This document shows, in pieces, positions 18,427 to 28,926 of a stretch of DNA of 64,000 nt. The stretch's first letter is position 1, and each line of letters starts with the position of its first letter. The translations under genes and the position numbers were made by a program. Below the pieces are notes generated by a model, which was not told where the DNA came from, did not search any database, and saw only the letters and a program-made list of their open reading frames with translations. The stretch is from Entoloma clypeatum (taxonomy: Eukaryota; Basidiomycota; Agaricomycetes; Agaricales; Entolomataceae): positions 3,038,001 to 3,102,000 of the forward strand of contig OY751485.1 of the NCBI GenBank assembly GCA_963565915.1, given 5' to 3'.

Positions 18427-19202
18427 TTAGAGTCTGCGGAGGAGGAGAGGAGTCGGGTTGTTGGGATGAAGATGGGGTTCGGGATACAGGTAAGGATTGA
18501 AAATGAGTCCCTGTTCTAGGCGTCTGTTCGATATCTGACTGCGCAGAGTCAAAAGTAAATTCGTCAGAGGACTTGTCGGCGGAATTGGTGGCAAAACGTT
18601 CAGAGTATTTCCTCTGTAAATATTTAAGGAATCTCTGTTCCTGCGCGTCTGTTGGTCGCGAGAAGGGGTCAAGTCTCTCATTTCGTGCCCAGCGGTTGTA
18701 CTCGGTCTGTTGTTCTTCGGTGGTGAAGTGGGCGTAGATCTGCTGCTTCGAGTAAGACGTGATGATGTGGCTCTGGGACGTCTCGATGTGAGCATCCTAA
18801 TCAATCTTCTGATAACGGTTGTCTGGACACTGATAAACTCTCTGATCTCTGTGATCCGACCTGTCTGAGGTCCTTCTTGAACGCAAAAGCTTTCGCGTTC
18901 GTTCTGTCGGGCGTTGTAACGTGCGATCTGGTGTTGCCGAGCAAGATGGATGCTCTCTGCTATCTCGCTGTGGGGGCGATGCTCGTCGTTATCTAGTTCT
19001 TCGTCAAGCACCTGCTGTAAGATGCGATGGATCCCCGATTCAATGTACTGCTGGATAAGTGTAAAATTGATACTGTCTCGAGGACTTAGCTCCTCCTGTC
19101 GGGCTTCTGGCGTGCTGAATGGGTTACTGGTGAAGTCTTCAAAGAAGCGCGACGTCTTGACTCGTCTGGTAGTTGCTCTCTTCGCTCTGGGCGAACCTAA
19201 CG
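18427..19202 (-). CDS. C1 5' leader ORF, product unknown
   Basis: An open frame upstream of Gag containing DEELDNDEHRPHSEIAES, IREFISVQTTVIRRLIRMLT and a Ser/Arg/Thr-rich stretch. It is conserved in C2, where a ~140-bp deletion fuses it to Gag. No clear ATG is visible at its 5' end (the C2 frame opens with TTG at 42783), so the true start is unknown. It may be the natural N-terminal part of Gag or a separate leader peptide. Confidence 0.45.
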
Positions 19203-19332
19203 AGATTTAGCAACTTGTTATGCTTGACAAACCGTTCCAAGGTTCGGGCAGAGTATGCAGGAAAGTGGAAAGGCAAAGAGCAATGTGATTGCTAAATCTA
19301 AGGAATCTACTATAGTACAAGAGGTTTATATA
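19203..19332 (-). promoter_or_regulatory. C1 self-primer site and matching transcript start
   Basis: Two nucleotides inside the 5' LTR lies TTGCTAAATCT (sense; 19213-19203). Its exact complement AGATTTAGCAA occurs in the LTR at 19299-19289, 33 nt after the first T of TATATAA (19332-19326). If transcription starts there, the first 11 nt of the RNA can fold back onto the primer site, as in Tf1 of fission yeast. This is an inference from sequence and the known mechanism. Confidence 0.75.
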
Positions 19333-19648
19333 GGTACTGACTATAGGCGGTAGCGGATGAGTCAGTACTGACTATAGGCGGTAGCGGATGAGTCAGTACT
19401 GCAGAAGGCAGTGCGCATGAGTAAGGTGACTGCAGAAGGCTATGTACAGTGAGTAAGCTGACTGCGGAAAGGGAGTCAGCGTGGGAGCGAAGTATACTAA
19501 AGGGGATGACGAAGTAATGTAATGAGTCAGACTGGGAATCAAAGGTTGCGAAAGTAGACATTAGACATAGTAAGTTCGTAAGAGGGCGCCGAGTCAGGCC
19601 GATAAGTAAAAGATATGACGTGGTCCTCATACCGTAGAGTCTGTAACA
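19216..19648 (-). repeat. C1 5' LTR
   Basis: 433 bp. It contains a 31-bp tandem duplication of the unit TACTGACTATAGGCGG... that is absent from the 3' LTR, so it arose after insertion. It ends GTCTGTAACA before the CATTC duplication. Confidence 0.93.
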
Positions 19649-19673
19649 CATTCGCATGTTCAATGTGGATGGA

Positions 19674-20304
19674 TGTTATATCCGTCTCCGAATCTCCGAT
19701 CCACTCCGATCGTCCTCCGACTTTCCGGACCTTCCGGACATCCGTTACCTCCGCATCTCCGCATGTTGCCATCGTGCATTTCATATTCATAACTCCATGC
19801 CTTTATGCATTTCATATTCATATTCCCGTTTACTTATGCATCGCCTTTTCCGCATGGTCCGTTGACCGACATCTCCGATGTTCGTTACAGTCGCTGGCAA
19901 CTTACGCCACAACTCCGGACCTACTCCGACCATCTCCGTAAAGTAATCTCATTTAGATATTTAAGCTTGTACCATACCTGTAGTTCCTCAGTTCGAATAT
20001 CAACAAAGTTCACTCCTCTACTCCCCATTCATGCCAGAGATCCTCGCCGTGGTACAATACGCCGACAACATCCTCATCTACTGCTCTTCCTCCATCGTTA
20101 CCCTTCGACGAGCTCAGTACTGTGTCCGAGTCACAACTCCGACGTCGTCCGACCATTTCCATGTCAACGTGTCTCTCACCGAGATCTTTCCGAGGACCTC
20201 CGCATCTCCGACCTCTCCTCCTCCCTCCTGAAATTGGGACACCTTATCCAACAAACGGCGGCGCAACACATACGTTGAAGCTCCGACTTTTCACCTACTT
20301 AACA
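19674..20304 (+). repeat. H 5' LTR
   Basis: TGTTATATCCGTC...CACCTACTTAACA, 631 bp. It lacks 91 bp present in the 3' LTR and in the solo copy at 56147-56877. The lost segment is bordered by GAAG repeats, so this is a deletion after insertion. Confidence 0.95.
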
Positions 20305-20317
20305 GTATATTCGAACT
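19958..20317 (+). promoter_or_regulatory. H promoter, predicted transcript start and self-primer site
   Basis: TATTTAA at 19958-19964 is followed 32 nt later by AGTTCGAATAT (19990-20000). Its exact complement ATATTCGAACT is at 20307-20317, two nt after the LTR end. An 11-nt RNA 5' end could thus prime its own reverse transcription. No tRNA-like CCA-complement (TGG...) primer site is seen at the LTR edge. Confidence 0.78.
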
Positions 20318-20344
20318 CAAACCGTTTTTGGATTCCGGCTAGTC

Positions 20345-20566
20345 ATGGCACTCCGAAACACCAAGACAGCAAAAGCCGCAGAAGCTGGCACTTATAGGCA
20401 ACAGGTTCTACAAAATGTCGAACAACGTTTAACAGAACTATCCCCCGTAACTCCCACTACTCCGACACCTCCGGGTTTTCAGCCCATCACACCTCCGCAT
20501 AATATTCCGATCCCCACTTCCCCCATAGAATCCGCACCCCCGTCTCCGCGGATGCTTTCCTCTTAA
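20345..20566 (+). CDS. H Gag N-terminal ORF (73 aa)
   Basis: Starts MALRNTKTAKAAEAG, then a Pro/Thr-rich stretch. Its stop TAA overlaps the next ATG as TAATG (20564-20568). The downstream frame is the Gag core. Either this is a stop-restart pair or, more likely, one base was lost from a single Gag frame of about 375 codons. The overlap is seen; the interpretation is open. Confidence 0.6.
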   Translation: MALRNTKTAKAAEAGTYRQQVLQNVEQRLTELSPVTPTTPTPPGFQPITPPHNIPIPTSPIESAPPSPRMLSS

Positions 20567-21474
20567 TGACCAATGAACTCAAACGCAGCAAAGGTCACAA
20601 GCATCATAAAAAGGCTAAGGATCCGGACACCTTCGACGGTTCCGATCCCCGGAAACTGAACCAGTTCATCCTCCAATGCACATTGTTCTTCCGCAACAAC
20701 TCCGAGTATGACGATGACTCTGCCAAAATCACTCTCGCCATCTCTTTCCTCCAAGGCACAGCTCTCGATTATTTCGAGCATTTCATCATCGAACCGGACC
20801 CGGATAACCCCCCGGACTGGTACGAAGATTGGTCCGCATTCCTCCGCACACTCCGCACGGAATTCGGGGTCATTGACCCCGTTGCGGATGCTGCCGACTC
20901 TCTGGACAATCTCAAAATGCGCGAAAATCAACATATTCTCAAGTATAATATCGAGTTCACACGCCTTGCTGCCAAAACGCACTGGGACAGCTCCGCCCTG
21001 CATCACCGGTACTACTCCGGGTTGGCGGAGCGGATTAAAGATGTCCTTGGGACTCAAGCAAAGCCAAGCACATTACCAGCACTTAGGGAGCTAGCACAGA
21101 CTATTGATGCTCGCCACTGGGAACGTCATCGCGAGAAGTCCCGCTCCGACAAGTCCGCATCCAAATCCAACAAATCCGAAGCTAAAACCCCCTCCGCAAA
21201 CTCTGATAAAAACTCCAAAGCCAAACCACAGACACAGAACCAGGGCAAACAGTCGAAGCCTTCCTCCGCTCCCAAGTCCGACATCTCCGACAAACTCGGA
21301 AAAGACGGAAAGCTAACTCCGGAGGAACGCAAACGCCGTTTTGACAACAACCTCTGTATGTTTTGTGGCAAAGCTGGACACATCGCGAAAGATTGCCTGA
21401 AGTCTTCGTCCTCCGCCTCTAAGGCTAAGGCGTGCGCTGCCCAAGCCAAGACCACGGACGAAACAAAAAATTAG
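20566..21474 (+). CDS. H Gag core and nucleocapsid (302 aa)
   Basis: The retrotransposon Gag core (TFDGSDPRKLNQFILQC, FLQGTALDYFE, WSAFLRTLRTEFG, YYSGLAERIKDVL) is followed by a Lys/Ser-rich basic linker and one knuckle CMFCGKAGHIAKDC near residue 265. It would assemble the particle and bind RNA. It ends at TAG 21472; pol lies in a different frame. Confidence 0.9.
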   Translation: MTNELKRSKGHKHHKKAKDPDTFDGSDPRKLNQFILQCTLFFRNNSEYDDDSAKITLAISFLQGTALDYFEHFIIEPDPDNPPDWYEDWSAFLRTLRTEFGVIDPVADAADSLDNLKMRENQHILKYNIEFTRLAAKTHWDSSALHHRYYSGLAERIKDVLGTQAKPSTLPALRELAQTIDARHWERHREKSRSDKSASKSNKSEAKTPSANSDKNSKAKPQTQNQGKQSKPSSAPKSDISDKLGKDGKLTPEERKRRFDNNLCMFCGKAGHIAKDCLKSSSSASKAKACAAQAKTTDETKN

Positions 21475-21584
21475 CGGGCAGTCCACAGGACTCTGTACGG
21501 CCTGAGGACTGCGTTGAACCCATCCGTACTACCGCTCTACTCAACGCTTCCGCTCTTTCCGATCCCAATTCCCTCCGTGTCTGA

Positions 21585-24500
21585 CTTACATCTCCGCTTA
21601 TCTCCGATTCTTCTCCGATAGCCGCCCTTGTGGACTCCGGCTCTACTCATTGTTTTATTGACTCCCGTTATGCTTCATCCTATAAACTCCCTTTCACCTC
21701 CATACCTCCGATCGAACTTAAATTATTTGACGGAACGTCCAACTCCGTCATTACTCAGGCGGTTGATCTCCCTGTATACTTTTCCTCCGGTGAATATATG
21801 GCCATTACAGCCTACGTGACTCCGCTCGATTCCTCCTGTTCTATGGTTCTTGGATACAACTGGCTCACCCGCTACAATCCTATGATTGACTGGGTATTGG
21901 GCAGTATTACTTTCCGTCCACAGCTCTTGAAGGAGTCTCCGACCTTGACGTCTTCTGCCAGGTCAGCTCCGCTACCTCCGCAGACCTCTCCCGATACTCC
22001 GACCTCCAACCCCGGCACACCCGCTGCTACTCCGGACGTTGTTCCGAATATTGCATTGATAAATGCAGCCGCATTTGTGCGCGCCTGCAAACTTCCGGGT
22101 GCCCAATCCTTCCGAATTCACCTCTCCGACCACACGATCTCCGCCCAATCCGTTTCTATGTCCGAGGAACCTCCGGACCTCTCCCATATCCCAGAGGAAT
22201 ATCACGATTTTGCCGATGTTTTTAGCAAGACAAAAGCAGACACCCTCGCTCCGCATCGTCCGTATGACCTCCGCATCGAGTTAGAAGACGGATCGACTCC
22301 CCCTATTGGCCCTATGTACTCCATTTCACAATCCGAACTATCTGCCCTGCCAAACTTCATAGACGAACATTTGGCCATTGGCTTCATTCGCCCCTCTCGC
22401 TCTCCGCATGGCGCTCCGGTCCTCTTTGTCCGAAAGAAGGGCGGTTCCCTCCGCCTGTGCGTCGACTATCGGGGCCTGAACAAAGTTACCAAGAAGGATC
22501 GATACCCTCTTCCGCTCATCTCCGACCTCCTTTCCACTGCCGGAAAAGCGCGTGTTTATACCACTCTCGATCTCCGGCATGCATATCATCTTGTCCGCAT
22601 TGCCGACGGAGATGAATGGAAAACCGCTTTCCGCACTCGTTACGGATCGTTTGAATGGCTTGTTATGCCTTTTGGACTATCCAACGCCCCTGCTGCTTTT
22701 CAGCGATTTGTGAATGACATCTTCAGTGACCTCCTCGATGTTACAGTGGTGGTCTACCTTGACGACATTCTCATTTACTCCGACGACCCCGCCAAGCACC
22801 CCGACGATGTCAAGGAAGTTCTCCGACGTCTCTGCAAGAACGGACTTTACGTCCGCTCCGACAAGTGCGAATTTTCTGTCGACACAGTCGAATATCTTGG
22901 TTTCATCCTTTCTCCCTCCGGTCTCCGCATGTCCGAAACCAAGGTGAAGACCATTCAAGAGTGGCCTGAACCTCGGAAAGTGAAGGACGTACAGTCTTTC
23001 CTAGGATTCGCAAATTTCTATCGGCGTTTCATCCACGGTTATTTGGACATCGTTGTTCCGCTCACCCGACTCACCCGGAAGGGTACTCTGTTCCGTTTCT
23101 CCAACTCCGCACGGAGTGCGTTCAACGAGTTGAAGCTCGCGTTTACCAAAGCACCGGTCCTCACTCATTGGATTCCTGATCGACCTATTATCATCGAGAC
23201 GGACGCCTCCGACTACGCACTTGGTGCTATTTTGTCCATCTGGACCTCCGACGAGGAGATACACCCAGTAGCGTTCCACTCCCGCACCTTCACCGCCCCG
23301 GAACTCAACTACGACACGCATGACAAGGAGTTACTTGCTATCCATGAAGCATTCAAGGTATGGCGACATTACCTTGAAGGCTCCGCTGCTCCGATCGACG
23401 TTGTCACGGACCACAAGAACCTGGAGTATTTCGCCACTACAAAGGTTCTCACCCGCCGACAGGCCCGGTGGTCCGAGTTCCTCTCTCAGTTCAATCTCTT
23501 GATTCGCTTCCGCCCCGGACGTCTCGGTACCAAGCTGGACTCTTTGACTAGATGATGGGATGTCTATCCCAAAGAGGGGAATAGCGACTATGCATTGGTA
23601 AACCCAAGCAACTTCCGACCAGTCTTTTCCCAAGAACAGCTGTCCGCATCTCTCCGAGCTACGGAGTTGTTCACCCCTGTTCTCCGCGCCACAGTCATAA
23701 TGGACATTGAACAGTTGCACTCCGACATCCTCCGTTCACTCCCATCCGACCCAATCTATGCCGACCATCTCAAGGAGCCCAAACCGCACTGGTCCGTAGA
23801 CTCCGACGGTTTCCTCCGTCACAGTGGTCGCATTTATGTCCCCGACTCCGATAACCTCCGGCTCTGCACCCTCCGCAACAAGCACGACCATATTCTCTCC
23901 GGACACCCCGGACAGAACAAGACAGTTAGTCTCATTCAACGAGATTATACTTGGCCTGGTGTTCGAGACTTTGTCAAAAAGTACTGCAAATCCTGCACCA
24001 CTTGCATGCGCTCTAAACCCCAACGCCACAAGCCCTATGGTATGCTGAAGCAACTCCCAGTTCCGAACCTTCCGTGGAACTCCATATCCATGGACTTCAT
24101 CGAGACACTTCCGACCTCCGGCGGTTTTGACGCAATCCTTGTTATTGTTGACCGAATGACAAAACAAAGCATTTTTGTTCCGACTACGATCCACTGCACC
24201 TCCGAAGATCTAGCCACCTTGTTCATCCTGCATGTGTTCTCCAAGCACGGAGTACCGGAGCATGTCACCTCCGACCGAGGCCCGGAGTTCGTCTCCCGCT
24301 TTTTCCGCTCCCTCGGAAAAGCCCTCAACATGACTCTGCACTTCACCTCTGGCTACCATCCTGAAGGCGACGGTCAAACCGAACGTACCAACCAGACCTT
24401 GGAACAGTACCTCCGCATTTTCTGTAACTATCAACAGGACAACTGGTCCGAACTACTTCCGCTTGCGGAGTTCGCGTACAACAATGCTCCGAGTGCTACG

Positions 24501-25169
24501 ACCGGGATCTCGCCCTTCTTTGCCAATAAAGGTTATCATCCGAACCTCTCCGTCCATCCGGAGCGCGACCTCGCATCCGCCCGTGCCCGACAATTCGTCG
24601 TAGACCTGGACGAGCTTCACCAAGAACTCAAATCTACAATCCTAGAAGCTCAACGACGTTATCAAGGCCCCGCTGATCTCCGGCGTGCTCCGCCCCCTCC
24701 GCTCGAAGTAGGACAGCAAGCTTTTGTGAAGGCTAAGTTTTTCCGCACTACACGACCCTCCAAAAAGCTGTCTGAAAAGTACCTTGGCCCCTTTGACATC
24801 CTTGCCAGGAATGGTACACACTCTTACACCCTCCGACTTCCGGACACCATACGCGGTGTTCACCCCGTTTTCCACATCTCCATGCTGGAGCCATCTGTTC
24901 CGAACAACATTCCGAACCGGACAGTAACTCTGCCTCCTCCGGTCGACGTTGAAGGAGAAGTGGAATACGAAATCGCCGAAATCCTTGACACCAAACTGGA
25001 TCGTCGGCGTTCTTGCAAACTGCTCTACCTAGTCCGTTGGCTAGGCTATGAAGGAACCGATGAGGAACAGTCCTGGCTACCCGCCACGGAACTCGAACAC
25101 GCGACGGACTTAGTTGCGGACTTCCACTCCGTGTATCCAGAGAAACCGGGCCCCTTATCACACCTATAG
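21585..25169 (+). pseudogene. H Pol: protease, RT, RNase H, integrase, chromodomain
   Basis: One frame of about 1190 codons is broken only by a TGA at 23553-23555 (DSLTR-stop-WDVYPKEG) and, just upstream of the protease, by a TGA at 21582. Both fit CGA-to-TGA changes. Protease LVDSGSTHCFID (GTG 21630, Asp 21633); RT YLDDILIYSDD near 22755; RNase H IIIETDASDYALG; integrase zinc region (HILSGHPGQ ... CKSCTTC), core MDFIETL, TSDRGPEF, DGQTERTN; chromodomain KLLYLVRWLGYEG near 25020. All catalytic residues are present, so this copy is close to intact. Confidence 0.92.
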
Positions 25170-25228
25170 AAGCGCGCAAGACTCTCATATTGCAAAAAAT
25201 AATGAAAAGAAACTAGAGGGGGGAGGGG

Positions 25229-26125
25229 CTACTGGGTTTTGGCCTTTTTGGCCGGCGGACCCTCATTCTCCGACCCTTCCTCCGACTCCTCCGTTTTTTC
25301 CCCTGTTTCTTCCTCCGCTTTCCTCGCCTGCTTTTTCTCCTCCTCCATTTTCTCCGCTTGCAGTTCCGCAAGCTCCCCCTCGTCCAACCCCTCGTCCTTC
25401 TCCTCGTCCTCTTCCTCGTCCTCTTCCGCACTTTTCGCCTCCCCTCTGTCATCCTCCGACTCCGGAGCCGCCGCCTCCAGCAAGAAGTTCCGGTAGGCGA
25501 GGTGGTTGTTTAAAATTTGCAGCTGCCGGAGCAGCGCCCAACCGACCCTCGCCGACCGCTCCGCTCTCTCCTCCAGAGCCTCCCGGAGCTCCCGGAGCTC
25601 CTCCGCGACCCCTGCGCCGCAGCAGTTCTTTGCCCCGCTCGGGCCCGCGACCTCCGCGACGGCCTCCTCTGTCTTCCCCCGTTTCCGCTTCGCCCTCGTC
25701 TCGCCGGTTTTCAGGCAAACCCGTTTGCCGTCTTTACACCGCTGGCATGCGGTGCCTTTCCCCTGCCTAAGGAGACTGTCAGTAAGAAAAAGAAGATGAA
25801 AAAAAGCGGGTACTCACAATGGCCACTTGCACTCCACCTTCGCCTGCGCACAGGCCTGACACGCCTCCCCCCGGACCTCCGATTCCTCCGCTCCGCTCTC
25901 CGCCCTCTGTTTCCCCGCCTTCTTCGCCCTCTTCCTCTCCGCCTCCGCCTCCGCCTTCGCCTCCGCCTCTGCCTCCCTCGCCCTCCTCTCGGCCTCCGCC
26001 TTCTTCCTTGCCTCCGCCTCCTCCTTTTCCTTGCGTATCTGCGCCAGACGGCGCAGGAGCTCCTCTTCGGAGTCGTCTAGGTTGGCGCTGGATCAGGGGG
26101 GCTGTGTGCTCGAGCCTTGGGGCAT
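25229..26125 (-). CDS. Antisense spliced gene in H: Zn2Cys6-cluster, coiled-coil, acidic protein
   Basis: On the strand opposite to pol, tail-to-tail 60 bp from the pol stop. Exon 1 is 26125-25818 and exon 2 is 25766-25229, joined by a 51-bp intron 25817-25767 (GTGAGT ... CTGAC ... TTAG). The spliced frame is 282 codons. One TGA at codon 11 (26093-26095) fits a CGA change, or the start may lie elsewhere. The product has a Lys/Glu/Ala helix (about 20-75), then C89-x2-C92-x6-C99-x10-C110-x2-C113-x6-C120, the full spacing of the fungal Zn(II)2Cys6 DNA-binding domain. The intron falls in the linker between the two half-clusters. Then come a KRKRGK basic patch, a Leu-rich coiled coil (ELRELREALEERAER), an acidic Glu-rich tail and a terminal PPAKKAKTQ that resembles a nuclear signal. 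Gene model inferred; motif and splice signals seen. Role (silencing, promoter control or targeting) unknown. Confidence 0.7.
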
Positions 26126-26245
26126 GTTGGTGGTAACTGGAAGAAACCCTTGAAAGCCGCTCATCTCCGTTAAATAACCAAGACCACATGACCTTGTTTA
26201 TTTTCTCGCGGTCTTCCATGGGTGTCAGACCTAAGAGGGGAATAC

Positions 26246-26967
26246 TGTTATATCCGTCTCTGAATCTCCGATCCACTCCGATCGTCCTCCGACTTTCCGG
26301 ACCTTCCGGACATCCGTTACCTCCGCATCTCCGCATGTTGCCATCGTGCATTTCATATTCATAACTCCATGCCTTTATGCATTTCATATTCATATTCCCG
26401 TTTACTTATGCATCGCCTTTTCCGCATGGTCCGTTGACCGACATCTCCAATGTTCGTTACAGTCGCTGGCAACTTACGCCACAACTCCGGACCTACTCCG
26501 ACCATCTCCGTAAAGTAATCTCATTTAGATATTTAAGCTTGTACCATACCTGTAGTTCCTCAGTTCGAATATCAACAAAGTTCACTCCTCTACTCCCCAT
26601 TCATGCCAGAGATCCTCGCCGTGGTACAATACGCCGACAACATCCTCATCTACTGCTCTTCCTCCATCATTACCCTTCGACGAGCTCAGTACTGTGTCCG
26701 AGTCACAACTCCGACGTCGTCCAACCATTTCCATGTCAACGTGTCTCTCACCGAGATCTTTCCGAGGACCTCCGCATCTCCGACCTCTCCTCCGACCTCC
26801 TGAAATTGGGACACCTTATCCAACAAACGGCGGCGCAACACATACGTTGAAGCCACGTCCCTCCCCTTCGTCGTTCCTCCGCATTCCCGGAGTTCCGCTC
26901 CGGCCTCAGTCCTTCGTCCGACCTCCGACGGACTCCGACGAAGCTCCGACTTTTCACCTACTTAACA
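26246..26967 (+). repeat. H 3' LTR
   Basis: 722 bp, TGTTATATCC...CTTAACA, preceded by the purine tract AGAGGGGAATAC. It includes the 91-bp segment lost from the 5' LTR. Confidence 0.95.
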
Positions 26968-26972
26968 ATGGA

Positions 26973-28645
26973 ACAAAGAACAAAGAAGAGACGATCACCC
27001 ATTGCACATGGAAAAAGATCTGGATTGATGACAAAGAACTCGATTTCAGATTCTTGGTCACTGGACTTGAAAAGAAAACCGCCATTTTGGGGTTACCATG
27101 GTTGAAACAATACAACCCAAAGATTGATTGGGAAAAAGGAACCTTGGACATTGAAACTATCAGGTTCAAGAAAACCCTAGCAGGAGTCATGAGGAAGAAA
27201 TTTGATGAGCTCTTGGCATCAAAAGACAAGAAACCCATTGCAATTGCAGCATGGATGAAAGAAAAACCTGAACAAAAGATCTATGCGATGATAGAAGAAA
27301 TTGATGATGAAGAGACCCTTAAACCGGAAAAGGAGGCTCTACCGGCAAATGGACCTATCTTGAAAAGGATAGATGAAGAATCAGACGATGACCTCGATTT
27401 ATTCAGAACATATGTCACAACAGATGAACCCATTGAGGATATTTGGATCCAAGCCAAGACCTCGATCTCCCAGAAACTCTCACACAATATGGACACCACG
27501 GACAAACCAAAGAAAGAACTACCAGGACGATACAGTCAGTATCAGAAGGTGTTTGAGAAAACGGCATCTGAGAGATTACTGGAACATAAACCATGGGACC
27601 ACGCAATTGACTTGAAACCGGACTTCACCCCGAAAGACTGTAAGGTTTATCCTTTGTCACTGGAAGAACAAACAAAATTGGATGAATTCCTTGATGAGAA
27701 CCTTCAAAAGGGGTACATCAGACCCTCAAAATCACCAATGGCATCACCCTTTTTCTTTGTGGCTAAAAAGGACTCGGATAAACTCAGACAATGTCAGGAC
27801 TATCGGCGATTGAACAAAGGAACAGTGAAGAATGCATACCCATTACCCTTGGTTGGAGATTTACTGGACAAACTGAAAGGAGCAAAGGTCTTTACTAAAC
27901 TGGACATGCATTGGGGATACAACATGTACGGATCAAACCCGGCGATGAATGGAAGGCTGCATTCAAAACCAATTGAGGGTTGTACGAACCCTTGGTTGCC
28001 TTCTTCAGACTGGCAGGCATGCCACCCACCTTTCAGGCGATGATGAACGAAATCTTCAAAGAAGAACTTGAAGAGGGATGGTTGCTCATTTATTTGGACG
28101 ACATCTTCATATTCTCAGTCAATGATGAAGACGACACTGAATGGACACTCTGCGTACTCAGAAAAATGATAGAGAATGACCTCTATCTCAACCTGGAAAA
28201 ATGCGAATTTGGAGTCAGGCAGTGTGAATACCTCGGACTCATTATCAAAGAAAACGAAATTGCGATGGACCCCGTTAAGTTATCAGGGATAGCAAAATGG
28301 CCGGAACCTGTAACTGTGAAACAGGTCAGATCCTTCCTTGGATTTGGAAACTTCTATTGAAGATTTATTGGACACTACTTGGACATTGCCAAACCCCTGA
28401 ATGATCTGACCAAAAAGGATCAGGAATGGGAATGGAATGAGGACTGCCAAACGGCATTTGACATGTTAAAGGACAAATTTGTGGAATCACCGGTATTGTT
28501 AATGCCAAACACTGACAAACTGTTCATCATAGAATCTGATGCATCCAAATGGGCAACAGGAGCAGTACTGCGCCAACAAGATGTGAATGGAGACTGGCAC
28601 CCCTGTGGATATATATCACACTCGTTCTCTGTGGCAGAATGGAAC
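26973..28645 (+). pseudogene. T protease end, RT and first part of RNase H
   Basis: Continues from the protease fragment: FLVTGLEKKTAILGLPWLKQYNPKID is the retropepsin C-terminus (ILG-type), then an acidic linker, then RT (WDHAIDLKPDF, KSPMASPFFFVAKKD). A frameshift near 27930-27980 breaks motif A/B (WGYNMYGSNP...), after which [10 protein letters not shown] carries the active-site DD. A TGA at 28357-28359 replaces the Arg of the FYRRFIG motif. RNase H begins FIIESDASKWATGAVL and is cut at 28645 by a LINE. The enzyme would copy element RNA; this copy is dead. Confidence 0.88.
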
Positions 28646-28664
28646 TTTTTTTTTTTTTTTTTTT

Positions 28665-28926
28665 GTGTCAACAATTTATATACCGGTACCCTGGGGGCAG
28701 TCCGGTTGCCTACTACTACAAGTTGGCAGTAAAGAATTTTAATGTGTGTGTGGGTTAGCACAGAAATGTCCAAAAAATAGAAAAGACAGTACAGCGATAA
28801 GATGCAATCAAAGGAATACAGAGGAGAGCATACACCAAAAGTAACACAATATGTAGAGAGAGACGACATACATGTAGCTGGATACTCCTTGAGGGGAGTA
28901 TGACTTTAAGCGTCCCCATGACCAGT
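28665..28926 (-). other. LINE 3' untranslated region
   Basis: The 262 bp between the ORF1 stop and the poly(A). It includes a CA repeat (TAACCCACACACACATT in sense) and no reliable ORF. A weak hydrophobic reading frame (28755-28946) is probably chance. Confidence 0.7.

Larger units (their letters stand above)
13868..19648 (-). mobile_element. C1, Ty3/Gypsy chromovirus with internal deletion
   Basis: An element with LTRs at both ends and a perfect duplication CATTC (13863-13867 and 19649-19653), inserted in the protease of T. Order on the minus strand: 5' LTR, self-primer site, leader ORF, gag with two CCHC knuckles, RT-RNase H, integrase-chromodomain, extra ORF, 3' LTR. The protease and gag-pol joint are missing: CCHC (GHIACNC) is fused within a few codons to the start of RT, whereas C2 keeps about 0.9 kb here. 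It is not autonomous. Confidence 0.92.
19674..26967 (+). mobile_element. H, large Ty3/Gypsy chromovirus with antisense cargo gene
   Basis: A 7.3-kb element with LTRs of 631 and 722 bp and a perfect duplication ATGGA (19669-19673 and 26968-26972), inserted in the protease of T only 20 bp from C1. Order: LTR, self-primer site, gag, protease-RT-RNase H-integrase-chromodomain, an antisense spliced gene, purine tract (AGAGGGGAA), LTR. Codons are rich in TCC and CTCCG runs, unlike the neighbouring C and T elements. Confidence 0.95.

Noticed and set aside
25238..25500. Plus-strand Ser/Phe-rich ORF over the antisense gene
   Set aside because: It is the mirror of the Glu/Lys-rich coding strand; splice signals and the zinc-cluster motif favour the minus strand.
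26694..28043. A long frame joining the H 3' LTR to T protease/RT
   Set aside because: It is an accidental in-frame read across the insertion joint at 26967; its first part is LTR sequence and only the part after 26972 is T pol.
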